Source of the DNA: Halomonas sp. I5-271120
GTDB taxonomy: Bacteria > Pseudomonadota > Gammaproteobacteria > Pseudomonadales > Halomonadaceae
Length of the DNA: 64,000 nucleotides
Assembly: GCF_030553075.1 (NCBI RefSeq)
Contig: NZ_CP130701.1
Coordinates: forward strand, 1,798,001-1,862,000
Direction: 5' to 3'
Under the pieces are notes generated by a model, which did not search any database, had not been told where the DNA came from, and saw nothing but the letters and a program-made list of their open reading frames with translations. Positions 51,668-62,100 of the stretch are shown one piece after another; within the stretch, counting starts at the first letter, position 1, and each line of letters opens with the position of its first letter. Made by a program: the position numbers and the translations under genes.

Positions 51668-54600
51668 ATGTGCTTCTGGTCTCGCAGTGTCGCAAGAACG
51701 CGTTGAAGCAGACACGCCGCGTTCTCGACCAGTTTGCCGAGCGGCGCGGAGAGCGCACCTGGCAAACCCCGATTACTAAGGCTGGGCTCGACACGCTCCG
51801 CAAACTGCTGCGCCAATCCGCCCGCAAGAATACCGCCGTCGCCTGCCACTGGATCCGTGGTCACGATCACAGCGAGCTTTTGTGGATCGTGGGCGATGCC
51901 TCCCAGTTCAACGCTCGCGGCGGTGCGCCGACCAATACCTCGCGGCGTAATATCCTGCGTACGGAAGACGAGAACGACTGGCACAGCGGCCAGCTGATTC
52001 ATCTGCTGGCCTCCATGGCCGCGCTATTGCACGACCTCGGAAAAGCCAGCCAAGCGTTTCAGGATCGACTCAATGGCCGTTTAGAAGAGCGTAACCGTTA
52101 CCGCCATGAGTGGGTGTCACTACGGCTGCTACAGGCGTTCGTCGGCGAAGATGACGACCCCAGCTGGCTTGCACGCCTAGAAAAGCCAACCGCGGAAGAC
52201 GATGCTTGCTGGCTGAACCGTCTGATTCGCGATGGCGTAGATGAATCTGCCAGCGACAGTGCACCGTTTAGCCAATTGCCACCGCTGGCGGCGGCGATTG
52301 GTTGGCTGGTCGTCAGTCACCACCGGCTGCCGGCTCTGCCCGCCACCGATGAAATTGGCGCCCAGAAATGGGTGGGCGCCAGAGCCCATCTGAACGCGGG
52401 AAACCTGCCCACGCTTCCCCAGGCGATTACTGCCGCCTGGAACGAGCGGGTGGAACCAGCGGCCTTTGAACGCGTGGCCCCTTACTGGACATTTCCGCAT
52501 GGCCTGCCGGTCACCGAAGCGGCCTGGCGTGAACGCAGCCGGCGCCTGGCACGCCAGCTTCAGCAGATACGCAGCGACGCGTCACCGCTCGAGTCGCCCT
52601 ACGTCATGCATCTGGCCCGACTTTCGCTGATGCTGGGCGATCATTACTACTCCAGCCTCAAGGACCAGGGGCGCTTGAATGGCCAATGGTCGCTCGATTT
52701 CTACGCCAATACGTCCAATCACCAAGGTAAGCGGCGCCTCAGCCAACCGTTGACCGAACACTTGCTCGGCGTGACCCGAAGCGTCGGTGAAATTACACAC
52801 CACCTGCCGGGAATGGAGACAGCGCTACCCAGGATTGCTCGACACAAGGGCTTCAAGGCGCGCAGCCGTGATGCGCGCTTTCGCTGGCAGGACAAAGCGT
52901 TCGACCTGGCAACCGGGCTTCGTGATAAGAGCCATCGCCAGGGTTTTTTCGGCATCAATATGGCTTCGACCGGCTGTGGCAAGACCATCGCCAACGGCCG
53001 GATCTTCTATGCGTTGAGCGACCCAGAGTCGGGGGCGCGCTTCACCATCGCGCTGGGGCTTCGCACCTTGACGCTGCAAACCGGTCAGGCCTATCGCGAG
53101 CGCTTGGGGCTGGGGAGCGACGATCTCGCCATTCGCGTCGGCGGCTCAGCCAGCAGGGCGCTGTTCAATCAACAACAGCTCGAGCATCAGCAGCGCGATT
53201 TTGGCGGCTCTGAATCTCGTGCCAGCCTGCTGGATGAACAAGCCCACGTGCATTTCGAAGGCAATCTCGGTGATCACCCCTTGCTAGCTAAGGCCGTTGC
53301 CGACCCTCACACCCAAGGGCTGATCAATGCGCCGATCCTGGTGTGCACCGTCGATCACCTGATGCCCGCTACCGAAAGCCTGCGAGGCGGCCATCAGATC
53401 GCCCCGATGCTGCGCTTGATGAGCGGTGACCTGGTGCTTGATGAGCCCGACGATTTCGATACCGCTGACCTTCCGGCGCTGACTCGGCTCGTCTATTGGG
53501 CAGGCATGCTTGGTTCAAGAGTGCTGCTTTCATCTGCCACCTTGCCACCGGCGCTGGTGCGCGGCCTGTTTGAAGCGTATCTCAGCGGGAGGGCCGAGTA
53601 TCAGCGCCATCGTGGCACCCCGGGGGCGCCGGTCCATCCAGTGTGTGCCTGGTTCGATGAGCATGGCTGTACGCACAGCGACGGTGATGATGGCATCGCG
53701 TTTGACGCCGCGCATCATGCCTTTGCCCGCCGTCGAGCCGACAAGCTGAGCAAGCAGCCAGCGGTGAGGCGCGGCCGAATCGTGCCTCTTATCGCCCCGT
53801 CGGCTCATCCGGATGCCGTTCATCAAGTGGTGGCTGACACCCTACTCAGTGAAGCGCTGACACTTCATGCGCAGCATCACAGTGTTGATCCGCATAGCCA
53901 AAAAAGGGTCAGCTTCGGCCTCGTGAGAATGGCCAACATCGAACCCTTGGTCGCCGTGGCCCAGGCGCTATATCGCGCCGACATTACCAGTGGCTACCAG
54001 ATCCATCTGTGCGTTTATCACTCGCAGTATCCTCTGGTGCTGCGCTCGCGATTGGAAGCCCGGCTCGACAGAGCACTGGACCGGCGCGATGAAAACGCCG
54101 TCTTCGATCTGCCCGATATTCGCTCCCGACTGGACAGTAGCGAGGCAGTGAATCAGCTATTCCTGGTGCTAGGTTCACCCGTCACGGAAGTTGGTCGCGA
54201 TCACGATTACGATTGGGCCATCGTCGAGCCATCTTCGATGCGCTCGATCATCCAGCTCGCCGGTCGGGTGCTTCGGCATCGCCCAACGCCGGTCAAGACG
54301 CCGAACATCGCGCTGCTCAATGCCAACGTGAAGTCCCTCAAACGGCAGCAAGCAGCCTTCAGTCGTCCGGGCTTTGAAACCGAAAAACTCTGGCCGCTGA
54401 GTCAACACCGGCTGGAAACGCTACTGCGTCAGGAGGAGTTTGATTCTATTGACTCACGCCCCCGTCTGCTGCCGGCCGAAGCTTTGGAACCCACTCAGAA
54501 ACTCGTTGATCTCGAACATGCTCGCCTAGCGTCGCTGATGGTCGAGGGCGCTGCATCTGCTCCCGGCCAACGGCGGCGCAAGCGACGGGGTGAACCCCAG

Positions 54601-55017
54601 CAGACCGAACTGGGGGCCTATCTGTTTTATCGCACGCCGGCGATGACGCTCGGCGCCGTGCCGATACAGCAGCAGCCCTTTCGCGAAGATAACGAAGCAG
54701 ACAGCGAATTCGTGCTATTGCCAGACGAAAACGAAGAGGAATTCGGCTTTTGGCGCAGCGACCGGCAAGGCAAGGACGAGCGGCTGGTGCCCGTCGAATC
54801 CGAGCTGGATCGATTGCCGGACGAGGCCATCCGCCATCCGCGTGTCACGCCGTGGAACGAACCGGACTATATGGCCGCGCTCGCCGATCAGGCCGACGCG
54901 ATGGGCATGGATATTGAGCGCTGCGCACATCGTTTCGGTCGCATTCGCCTAAAAACGAACCGCGCTCCGCAGGGCTGGCATTTTCATCCAGCGCTGGGAT
55001 TCGTACGTAAAAAATAA
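51664..55017 (+). CDS. cas3: Cas2-Cas3 fusion nuclease-helicase, type I-F
   Basis: A 1117-residue fusion. Residues about 1-95 are the Cas2-like domain. The HD nuclease follows with LLHDLGKAS at 121-129. The SF2 helicase shows Walker A ASTGCGKT near 435, DEPDDFD near 595, SSATLPP near 625 and motif VI QLAGRVLRHR near 865. It degrades DNA recognised by the Csy complex and joins Cas1 in spacer acquisition. All motifs look intact. It is coupled to cas1 and followed 25 bp later by cas8f. Confidence 0.96.
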   Translation: MNVLLVSQCRKNALKQTRRVLDQFAERRGERTWQTPITKAGLDTLRKLLRQSARKNTAVACHWIRGHDHSELLWIVGDASQFNARGGAPTNTSRRNILRTEDENDWHSGQLIHLLASMAALLHDLGKASQAFQDRLNGRLEERNRYRHEWVSLRLLQAFVGEDDDPSWLARLEKPTAEDDACWLNRLIRDGVDESASDSAPFSQLPPLAAAIGWLVVSHHRLPALPATDEIGAQKWVGARAHLNAGNLPTLPQAITAAWNERVEPAAFERVAPYWTFPHGLPVTEAAWRERSRRLARQLQQIRSDASPLESPYVMHLARLSLMLGDHYYSSLKDQGRLNGQWSLDFYANTSNHQGKRRLSQPLTEHLLGVTRSVGEITHHLPGMETALPRIARHKGFKARSRDARFRWQDKAFDLATGLRDKSHRQGFFGINMASTGCGKTIANGRIFYALSDPESGARFTIALGLRTLTLQTGQAYRERLGLGSDDLAIRVGGSASRALFNQQQLEHQQRDFGGSESRASLLDEQAHVHFEGNLGDHPLLAKAVADPHTQGLINAPILVCTVDHLMPATESLRGGHQIAPMLRLMSGDLVLDEPDDFDTADLPALTRLVYWAGMLGSRVLLSSATLPPALVRGLFEAYLSGRAEYQRHRGTPGAPVHPVCAWFDEHGCTHSDGDDGIAFDAAHHAFARRRADKLSKQPAVRRGRIVPLIAPSAHPDAVHQVVADTLLSEALTLHAQHHSVDPHSQKRVSFGLVRMANIEPLVAVAQALYRADITSGYQIHLCVYHSQYPLVLRSRLEARLDRALDRRDENAVFDLPDIRSRLDSSEAVNQLFLVLGSPVTEVGRDHDYDWAIVEPSSMRSIIQLAGRVLRHRPTPVKTPNIALLNANVKSLKRQQAAFSRPGFETEKLWPLSQHRLETLLRQEEFDSIDSRPRLLPAEALEPTQKLVDLEHARLASLMVEGAASAPGQRRRKRRGEPQQTELGAYLFYRTPAMTLGAVPIQQQPFREDNEADSEFVLLPDENEEEFGFWRSDRQGKDERLVPVESELDRLPDEAIRHPRVTPWNEPDYMAALADQADAMGMDIERCAHRFGRIRLKTNRAPQGWHFHPALGFVRKK

Positions 55018-55042
55018 TGTAGAGCAACGCAAAGGGAGCTTT

Positions 55043-56410
55043 ATGAGCGAAGAAACTGACGGCTCGCCACCGACATCGTTGAAGGGGCTCATTCAGGAGT
55101 TTGTCCATGACCGTTTTGCCACCAAAACGGAGAAGCTCGCGCCGGACGATCCCGCCTATCTCAAGCTGCAGCAACAGTTCGAACTGCAGACCTGGCTGGC
55201 CGATGCCGCGCGGCGTGTCGGTCAGTTGCAGGTCGTCACGCACTCGCTAAAGGCGATCCATCCTGAGGCGAAGGGCACCAACCTTTATGTCGAGCCCGGT
55301 CAACTTCACGGGAAAGAGGGGGTCGGAAGCCACTGCTTGCCCACTGATTTCGAGGGTGACGTCGTTGGCAATGCCGCCGCGCTGGATGTCTATAAATTCC
55401 TGAAACTGCGATGGCAAGGGGGTTCGCTGCTGGAACTAGCACTCGAGAACGATGAATCGCTGATCGACGCGCTAAGTGAGGATCGGGCCGAGGCGCAAGC
55501 CTGGGTGCATGCTTTCGCCGGTATCGTCGAACCGAAGGGCACTCCCAGTTCGCATGCGCGCGGCAAGCAGATTTACTGGCTGGTCGGTGATGAGCCAACC
55601 GACAACGCCAGTTATCACTTGCTGGCGCCTCTTTATGCCACCGCCCTCACGCATCGCTTCTACGCCCAGGTCAGCCCCAACACCTGGTTCTTTGGCGATC
55701 ACAACAAGGCGGCGCGTAAGGCGTTGCGTGAACGAACCGCCTTCGAAGGTGGCTACACGAGCTATCCCAACCTTGCCGTACAAAAGCTTGGTGGCACCAA
55801 GCCGCAGAATATCTCTCAGCTTAATAGCGAACGTGGCGGTCAGAATTACCTGCTGGCCTCGTTGCCGCCTACCTGGACCTCACGCGAGGTCTATGCCCCG
55901 ATGCGCGACGTGTTCAAGGCGTTCAAGGGTCGTCCAGAGGTCCGGAGGATTATTGGCGAATTGAAACGCCTTCTGGAAACAGACCGCACCAGGAGCAGGG
56001 GTGCGCTCGATATGCGCGATGACCTGACCGCGATGCTGGTCGATGAGCTGATGCTGTTCACACTCGATATCCATTCGCTGGCGCCTGGCTGGACAGCTGA
56101 TGAGAGGTGCCAGCTCGCGCAGGAGGAGCAGTATTGGCTGGACCCTTTGCGGGGGCAGGAGGATGCCGACTTCGACGATGCCCGCCGCCGCAACGACTGG
56201 CATGAAGCTGTGAGTTCACGCGCAGCCAATTGGCTCAATCGTGAGCTGAACCATAACAGCCTACTGAGCTTTGGTGATGCGGAACATCATCATTGGAAGA
56301 GTCAGTTCGAGGGCATGGTGACCGAGTTCCGCCGCCAGGTGGACGACCTGCAGGATGCACTGCGCGATGACGTCGATGATCCCGACGACCCGGAAGGAGA
56401 AGCCGCATGA
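55043..56410 (+). CDS. cas8f: Csy1/Cas8f, large subunit of type I-F Cascade
   Basis: A 455-residue Csy1 protein; GGTKPQNISQLNSERGGQNYLL is a recognisable family segment. It binds the 5' handle of the crRNA with Cas5f and contacts the PAM. AAGGGAG precedes the ATG. Its stop overlaps the cas5f start as ATGA. Length is normal for the family. Confidence 0.94.
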   Translation: MSEETDGSPPTSLKGLIQEFVHDRFATKTEKLAPDDPAYLKLQQQFELQTWLADAARRVGQLQVVTHSLKAIHPEAKGTNLYVEPGQLHGKEGVGSHCLPTDFEGDVVGNAAALDVYKFLKLRWQGGSLLELALENDESLIDALSEDRAEAQAWVHAFAGIVEPKGTPSSHARGKQIYWLVGDEPTDNASYHLLAPLYATALTHRFYAQVSPNTWFFGDHNKAARKALRERTAFEGGYTSYPNLAVQKLGGTKPQNISQLNSERGGQNYLLASLPPTWTSREVYAPMRDVFKAFKGRPEVRRIIGELKRLLETDRTRSRGALDMRDDLTAMLVDELMLFTLDIHSLAPGWTADERCQLAQEEQYWLDPLRGQEDADFDDARRRNDWHEAVSSRAANWLNRELNHNSLLSFGDAEHHHWKSQFEGMVTEFRRQVDDLQDALRDDVDDPDDPEGEAA

Positions 56411-57393
56411 TCAATCACCTTCTGGTGCTTCCCCGGCTGCGTATTCAAAACGCCAACGCCATTTCAAGCCCGATGACCTGGGGCTTTCCCGCCATGAGTG
56501 CCTTCATGGGTACCATGCAGGCGCTGGAGCGTAATCTGCCCGATGACATCAAGCTGGTCTTCAACGAGGTCGGCGTGGTGTGTCATCACATTGAGCCCCA
56601 GGTCACGCAGGGGGGCTTTACCCGCGCCTTTCATCTCACTCGCAACCCGGTGGATAAATCCGGTGGCACAGCAGCCATCGTCGAGGAGGGCCGCGCGCAC
56701 CTGGAAATCTCGCTGCTGGTGGGAGTCGAGTCCGAAGGCGATGACCTGAGCAGTGCTGAACGCCGCCAGGTAATCGCCCAAACCTTGTTTGATCAGGTGT
56801 TGGGCATGCGCATTGCGGGCGGCAGTGTGATGCCGTCTCGACCCGGCGAGCGGCGCCACCGCCCAGCGTTGATCAGCTTCGATGCCAGCGAGGACGAAAA
56901 CGCCAAGCAGTGGCGCCGAATCAAACGCCGGCTGTTGCCGGGCTTTGCGCTGGTGTCGCGCGATGATCGGCTGGTCGAGCACACCGCGATGTTTCAAGCG
57001 CAGAACGATCAAGCGACTGCGCTGGATGCCTGGCTCGATCTCTGCCGGTTAAACCACGAATGCCGGGTTGTAGAAGAGACAAACGCAAAAGACGGCGAGC
57101 AAAGGGAAGCGGTGCACTGGGGGATTCGTCGCCCCTATCCCGGCTGGCTAGTGCCGATCCCCGTCGGTTATAGCGCCATCTCCGAGCTTTTTAAGGCCGG
57201 TGAAGTGGCCAACGCTCGCGATGCCGACACGCTGTTTCAGTTTGTCGAAAGCCTCTACTCGATTGGCGAATGGGTCAGCCCCCATCGCATCCAAGACCCC
57301 GAAGCGCTGCTCTGGTACGTCGACAACGACCTAGAGGCAGGAAGCTATCGGCTGAATAACGACTACAGCCTCGCCACAGCACACGTCGAATGA
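56407..57393 (+). CDS. cas5f: Csy2/Cas5f
   Basis: A 328-residue Csy2. The N-terminus [29 protein letters not shown] is typical, and ISFDASEDE and [19 protein letters not shown] follow. It pairs with Cas8f at the 5' end of the crRNA. It is translationally coupled to cas8f. Confidence 0.94.
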   Translation: MINHLLVLPRLRIQNANAISSPMTWGFPAMSAFMGTMQALERNLPDDIKLVFNEVGVVCHHIEPQVTQGGFTRAFHLTRNPVDKSGGTAAIVEEGRAHLEISLLVGVESEGDDLSSAERRQVIAQTLFDQVLGMRIAGGSVMPSRPGERRHRPALISFDASEDENAKQWRRIKRRLLPGFALVSRDDRLVEHTAMFQAQNDQATALDAWLDLCRLNHECRVVEETNAKDGEQREAVHWGIRRPYPGWLVPIPVGYSAISELFKAGEVANARDADTLFQFVESLYSIGEWVSPHRIQDPEALLWYVDNDLEAGSYRLNNDYSLATAHVE

Positions 57394-57407
57394 CAAGGAG
57401 CTTCATC

Positions 57408-58442
57408 ATGGCCAAGAACGATACTCTCAAGACCGCTTCCGTCCTCGCTTTCGAGCGCAAGCTCGACCCCTCCGATGCACTGTTCAGCGCCGGCAACTGG
57501 GATGAGCGGGACCAATATAATCAGTGGAGCAGCATCCCCGTTGGCGAAAAATCGGTACGCGGCACCATTTCCAATCGCTTGAAGGTCAAGGACCAGGACC
57601 CGGCCAAGCTGGATGCAGCCATCGAGAACCCCAACCTGCAGACCGTCGACGTCGCCGCGCTGCCTCATAGTGCCGACACCCTGGCCGTCCGCTTTACCCT
57701 GCGGGTACTGGCGGGCGCCGGTAAGCCCTCGGCCTGCAATAACGCCGAGTACCAGCGCAAGTTGAAGCAGACCGTTGACGGCTACGTCAGCGAGCATGGC
57801 TTTGGAGAGCTCGCACACCGCTATGCCTGCAATCTCGCCAACGGTCGTTTCCTGTGGCGTAACCGTGTGGGTGCCGAGCAAGTGGAAGTCATGGTCAGCC
57901 AGATGAAGGGTGGCCAGACAGAGAAGACGTGGACCTTCAACGCACTCGACTACTCGCTGCGCGATTTCGAGGGTAGCCAAGCCACGCGCGAACTTGGTGG
58001 GCTGATCAATGATGCGCTTGCCGGTAAGAGCTACCTGCTGCTGGATGTGGTGGCGTTCGCCCGAGTGGGTGCCGGTCAGGAAGTCTTCCCCTCGCAGGAG
58101 CTGATTCTGGATCGTTCGCGCGGCGACAAGAGCAAGACGCTTTACAAGATCGGTGATAACGATAACGCCGCCATCCACTCCCAGAAGCTGGGCAATGCCA
58201 TTCGCACCATTGATACCTGGTACCCGGCACCCAGCGATGACAGCGACCTCGGCCCGATCGCTATCGAGCCCTACGGCTCCGTGACCACCCAGGGCAGCGC
58301 CTACCGCCAGCCCAAGCAAAAGGTGGATTTCTATTCACTGCTGGATAACTGGTTGCTCAAGGATCAGGCGCCTGCCGCCGAACAGCAGCACTTCGTCATG
58401 GCCACGCTGATTCGTGGCGGTGTCTTCGGCGATGCGGGGTAA
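57408..58442 (+). CDS. cas7f: Csy3/Cas7f backbone subunit
   Basis: A 344-residue Csy3. [20 protein letters not shown] at the N-terminus and [16 protein letters not shown] in the middle are family features. Six copies normally form the helical backbone along the spacer. AAGGAG lies 7 nt before the ATG at 57408; an in-frame ATG 18 bp upstream overlaps cas5f and is less likely. Confidence 0.95.
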   Translation: MAKNDTLKTASVLAFERKLDPSDALFSAGNWDERDQYNQWSSIPVGEKSVRGTISNRLKVKDQDPAKLDAAIENPNLQTVDVAALPHSADTLAVRFTLRVLAGAGKPSACNNAEYQRKLKQTVDGYVSEHGFGELAHRYACNLANGRFLWRNRVGAEQVEVMVSQMKGGQTEKTWTFNALDYSLRDFEGSQATRELGGLINDALAGKSYLLLDVVAFARVGAGQEVFPSQELILDRSRGDKSKTLYKIGDNDNAAIHSQKLGNAIRTIDTWYPAPSDDSDLGPIAIEPYGSVTTQGSAYRQPKQKVDFYSLLDNWLLKDQAPAAEQQHFVMATLIRGGVFGDAG

Positions 58443-58445
58443 GCC

Positions 58446-59015
58446 ATGGATCACTATCTCGACATTCGCCTGCGACCCGACCCGGATTTTCCGGAAGCGA
58501 TGTTGATGGGTGCGCTTTACAGCAAGCTGCACCGGGCCCTTTATGACCTGGATGCGAATGACATCGGCATTAGCCTGCCGGACCACAAAAACGGCGTGCG
58601 TGCTCGCACGCCGGGCAACCGACTGCGGCTGCATAGCGGCAAGGAACGGCTGGAACAACTGATGGCTGTGTCCTGGCTGACGGGTATGCGGGACCATGTG
58701 CAACTCGAAGTCGTCCAGTCGGTGCCAGAAAAGGTGAGTTACCGGGTTGTTCGGCGCAAGCAGTTCAATACCGGAAGCCCCAGCCGGGCAAAGCGGTATG
58801 CCAAGCGTCACGACATCGGCATCGACGAAGCCCAGCGTTTGATGGAAAAGCCTGCTGAACGTCAAATCGCCTTGCCATTCGTGCAAGTCAGTAGCCGTTC
58901 AAGCGGGCAGCGGTTCGCCTTGTTTATTGAGCATGGCAAAGCGCAGCCACAACCCAGCTCCGGGCGCTTTAACCATTATGGCTTGAGCACGGAAGCAACC
59001 GTGCCCTGGTTCTGA
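58446..59015 (+). CDS. cas6f: Csy4/Cas6f crRNA endoribonuclease
   Basis: A 189-residue Cas6f aligning end to end with Pseudomonas Csy4. It shows MDHYLDIRLRPDPDFP, the catalytic His in SKLHRAL, an Arg-rich RNA-binding helix region SPSRAKRYAKRHD and the C-terminus FNHYGLSTEATVPWF. It cuts each repeat after the small hairpin, leaving an 8-nt handle. It starts 3 nt after the cas7f stop. Confidence 0.96.
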   Translation: MDHYLDIRLRPDPDFPEAMLMGALYSKLHRALYDLDANDIGISLPDHKNGVRARTPGNRLRLHSGKERLEQLMAVSWLTGMRDHVQLEVVQSVPEKVSYRVVRRKQFNTGSPSRAKRYAKRHDIGIDEAQRLMEKPAERQIALPFVQVSSRSSGQRFALFIEHGKAQPQPSSGRFNHYGLSTEATVPWF

Positions 59016-59144
59016 CCCTTTTTCCGAGCGTTTTTATAGAGCTCGGAAAAACAATGAGTTAGCGACGCCTCCGAAAAAAGGGAGGCGTCGCGCTTTACGG
59101 CTATTGCTCTTTAATAATCAGAGGTTTAGCTTGAAAAGGCTCTA
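59016..59144 (+). promoter_or_regulatory. CRISPR leader with two perfect inverted repeats
   Basis: The 129 bp between cas6f and the first repeat hold two hairpins. TTTTCCGAGC/GCTCGGAAAA (59020-59029 with 59041-59050) lies just past the cas6f stop. GCGACGCCTCC/GGAGGCGTCGC (59062-59072 with 59081-59091) has an eight-base loop. An AT-rich segment (CTTTAATAATCAGAGG) precedes the array. The region probably ends the cas transcript and supplies the array promoter and integration site. Confidence 0.7.
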
Positions 59145-62100
59145 GTTCGCTGCCGCCCAGGCAGCTCAGAAAACGGTAATGCTGTATCCCGCTGCTAGCG
59201 CCGCGTTCGCTGCCGCCCAGGCAGCTCAGAAAAGTCGCAGAACACAGCGACCACCCCCCCCCCGGTTCGCTGCCGCCCAGGCAGCTCAGAAATTGTCCGG
59301 CGTCGTGCGTGGGTAGTCGTAGACGTTCGCTGCCGCCCAGGCAGCTCAGAAAGAGAAGGAAAAGCCCGTACCGCACAATGCTGGGTTCGCTGCCGCCCAG
59401 GCAGCTCAGAAATATTACGATGCCCACCAGATTACGCCCCGGTGGTTCGCTGCCGCCCAGGCAGCTCAGAAAGAGCGGGTCAAGATCGACGCTGATGCGG
59501 TACTGTTCGCTGCCGCCCAGGCAGCTCAGAAAATCACCCGCGCCCGCGGTAACCGGTAGGAAATGTTCGCTGCCGCCCAGGCAGCTCAGAAAAAGCAAGC
59601 CAGCGTGCTTGCCTATGCCGCCGTGTTCGCTGCCGCCCAGGCAGCTCAGAAAGCTGAACCACTGCCACATGACGCCAGTGATCTGTTCGCTGCCGCCCAG
59701 GCAGCTCAGAAACGCAGCCGTAGAGCGCGACGACATGGGGTGCTGTTCGCTGCCGCCCAGGCAGCTCAGAAAATCGGAGCGCGGGCCGTCAGTGACCACC
59801 TGAAGTTCGCTGCCGCCCAGGCAGCTCAGAAAACCAAGCACACCGTCACATTCAGTCAGGCGGAGTTCGCTGCCGCCCAGGCAGCTCAGAAATGAGATTT
59901 TGCGGAACACGCAGTAAGCAGCCCGTTCGCTGCCGCCCAGGCAGCTCAGAAATCGATGGCGCGGGCGATGAGACCCGGCACGATGTTCGCTGCCGCCCAG
60001 GCAGCTCAGAAAACTTCCGGTTATGGACGGCGCGGCCAGCATGAGTTCGCTGCCGCCCAGGCAGCTCAGAAAAAGCAGCGTTGTCGGCATTGGTCGCCGG
60101 GCTGGTTCGCTGCCGCCCAGGCAGCTCAGAAATTCTCTTCGCCGATCAGCAAGCCTTTGTCGTTGTTCGCTGCCGCCCAGGCAGCTCAGAAATGGTCCCA
60201 GCCATCCCGACGCCAGTTGTCGCTGTTCGCTGCCGCCCAGGCAGCTCAGAAATTCATCGCCCGGCCAGTCGCGGCGCCCGTCGAGTTCGCTGCCGCCCAG
60301 GCAGCTCAGAAACCGTGGAAATGGAGCCGGTTTCGAGAAAGTGGGTTCGCTGCCGCCCAGGCAGCTCAGAAACGCAGGGCGCCCATGACGGCGGCGACGT
60401 TTTGGTTCGCTGCCACCCAGGCAGCTCAGAAAAAGTACATCAGCAAAAACATCAACGGCCAGCAATGTTCGCTGCCGCCCAGGCAGCTCAGAAAGAATCC
60501 TCGGGCCGGACGTGACGCCCCGCGCAGTTCGCTGCCGCCCAGGCAGCTCAGAAATCTCCCATGCTGTCCCTGCTATTGCCTTTCCAGTTCGCTGCCGCCC
60601 AGGCAGCTCAGAAATGCTGCTGTGGAGTAGACGCCGGGGGCGTACTCGTTCGCTGCCGCCCAGGCAGCTCAGAAATTCTCTCGTACTCCTCTTTACCGAT
60701 ACCGAAAGTTCGCTGCCGCCCAGGCAGCTCAGAAATTCAGCCATCGGCTGTACGTGGTGAAGCGCAAGTTCGCTGCCGCCCAGGCAGCTCAGAAATGCAT
60801 CATCGCCATAGCGGCGTTGAACTGCTCGTTCGCTGCCGCCCAGGCAGCTCAGAAAGGCTGGGCGATGGCGACATCAAGAACGCAGCCGTTCGCTGCCGCC
60901 CAGGCAGCTCAGAAAAATCATCACCGACGATTGCGCCAACCACATCAGTTCGCTGCCGCCCAGGCAGCTCAGAAAAACCCACTCGCTGAATGGCCTGGTG
61001 GATGCCCGTTCGCTGCCGCCCAGGCAGCTCAGAAAAACTCATCCATCTCTAGCCGGTCATTCTTGATGTTCGCTGCCGCCCAGGCAGCTCAGAAACCGAT
61101 GCCCGCTCTATTCTCAGCCGAACGGGCGTTCGCTGCCGCCCAGGCAGCTCAGAAAACAAGCGCGGGGTCAGGAACTTCTCGCGCTCAGTTCGCTGCCGCC
61201 CAGGCAGCTCAGAAAAGGAGGCGACCGGGCATGAGTCGCACGAGGTCGTTCGCTGCCGCCCAGGCAGCTCAGAAATTTCTGTTGTGGACTCTGGATTTAG
61301 CGCCGTGGTTCGCTGCCGCCCAGGCAGCTCAGAAATCTGTGCGACGGGCTCTTTCTATTGAGGTATCGTTCGCTGCCGCCCAGGCAGCTCAGAAAATGAC
61401 CCTGCCGCTAGACAACAGCGGCAGTAAGTTCGCTGCCGCCCAGGCAGCTCAGAAATCGCCATGGTGTTCGCCATCGGCACTGACCCCGTTCGCTGCCGCC
61501 CAGGCAGCTCAGAAAGCGCCTCCCAGCGAGATACGCGGCGAGGTCGTGTTCGCTGCCGCCCAGGCAGCTCAGAAAATCGCCGACAGCCGCTATAAGGCTT
61601 ACAAGGAGTTCGCTGCCGCCCAGGCAGCTCAGAAATGATCGCAGGTGGTGATGAGATGTGGAGAGCCGTTCGCTGCCGCCCAGGCAGCTCAGAAAGCCCG
61701 GCAGTCTCGTTTCGTGGATAACAAGGCGTTCGCTGCCGCCCAGGCAGCTCAGAAAACTGGTACGACGAAGTTGCTCGCACACCCCAAGTTCGCTGCCGCC
61801 CAGGCAGCTCAGAAAGATCGCGCTGGCTGAAATCGCTGGTTTTGGTCGTTCGCTGCCGCCCAGGCAGCTCAGAAACGGATCGAGCGCGAAGAAGATCGCA
61901 AGGCCCGCGTTCGCTGCCGCCCAGGCAGCTCAGAAATTGCTCCCGCACTTTGCGGGCCTCCCGCCAGAGTTCGCTGCCGCCCAGGCAGCTCAGAAATGTT
62001 CAGCAGTAGCGCACAACCGCCCAGGAAGGTTCGCTGCCGCCCAGGCAGCTCAGAAATTAGATACCGGCGAAAGTATCCAGATACTCGAGTTCGCTGCCGC

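Noticed and set aside
59101..60744. Long minus-strand open frame with repeated FLSCLGGSE units
   Set aside because: It lies wholly in the CRISPR array. The 60-nt period is a multiple of three and the repeat has no stop in several frames, so long frames appear by construction.
60754..61638. Plus-strand frames with repeated FAAAQAAQK units, looking like a repeat protein
   Set aside because: Same artefact of the CRISPR array: the repeat sequence simply translates to this peptide in one frame.
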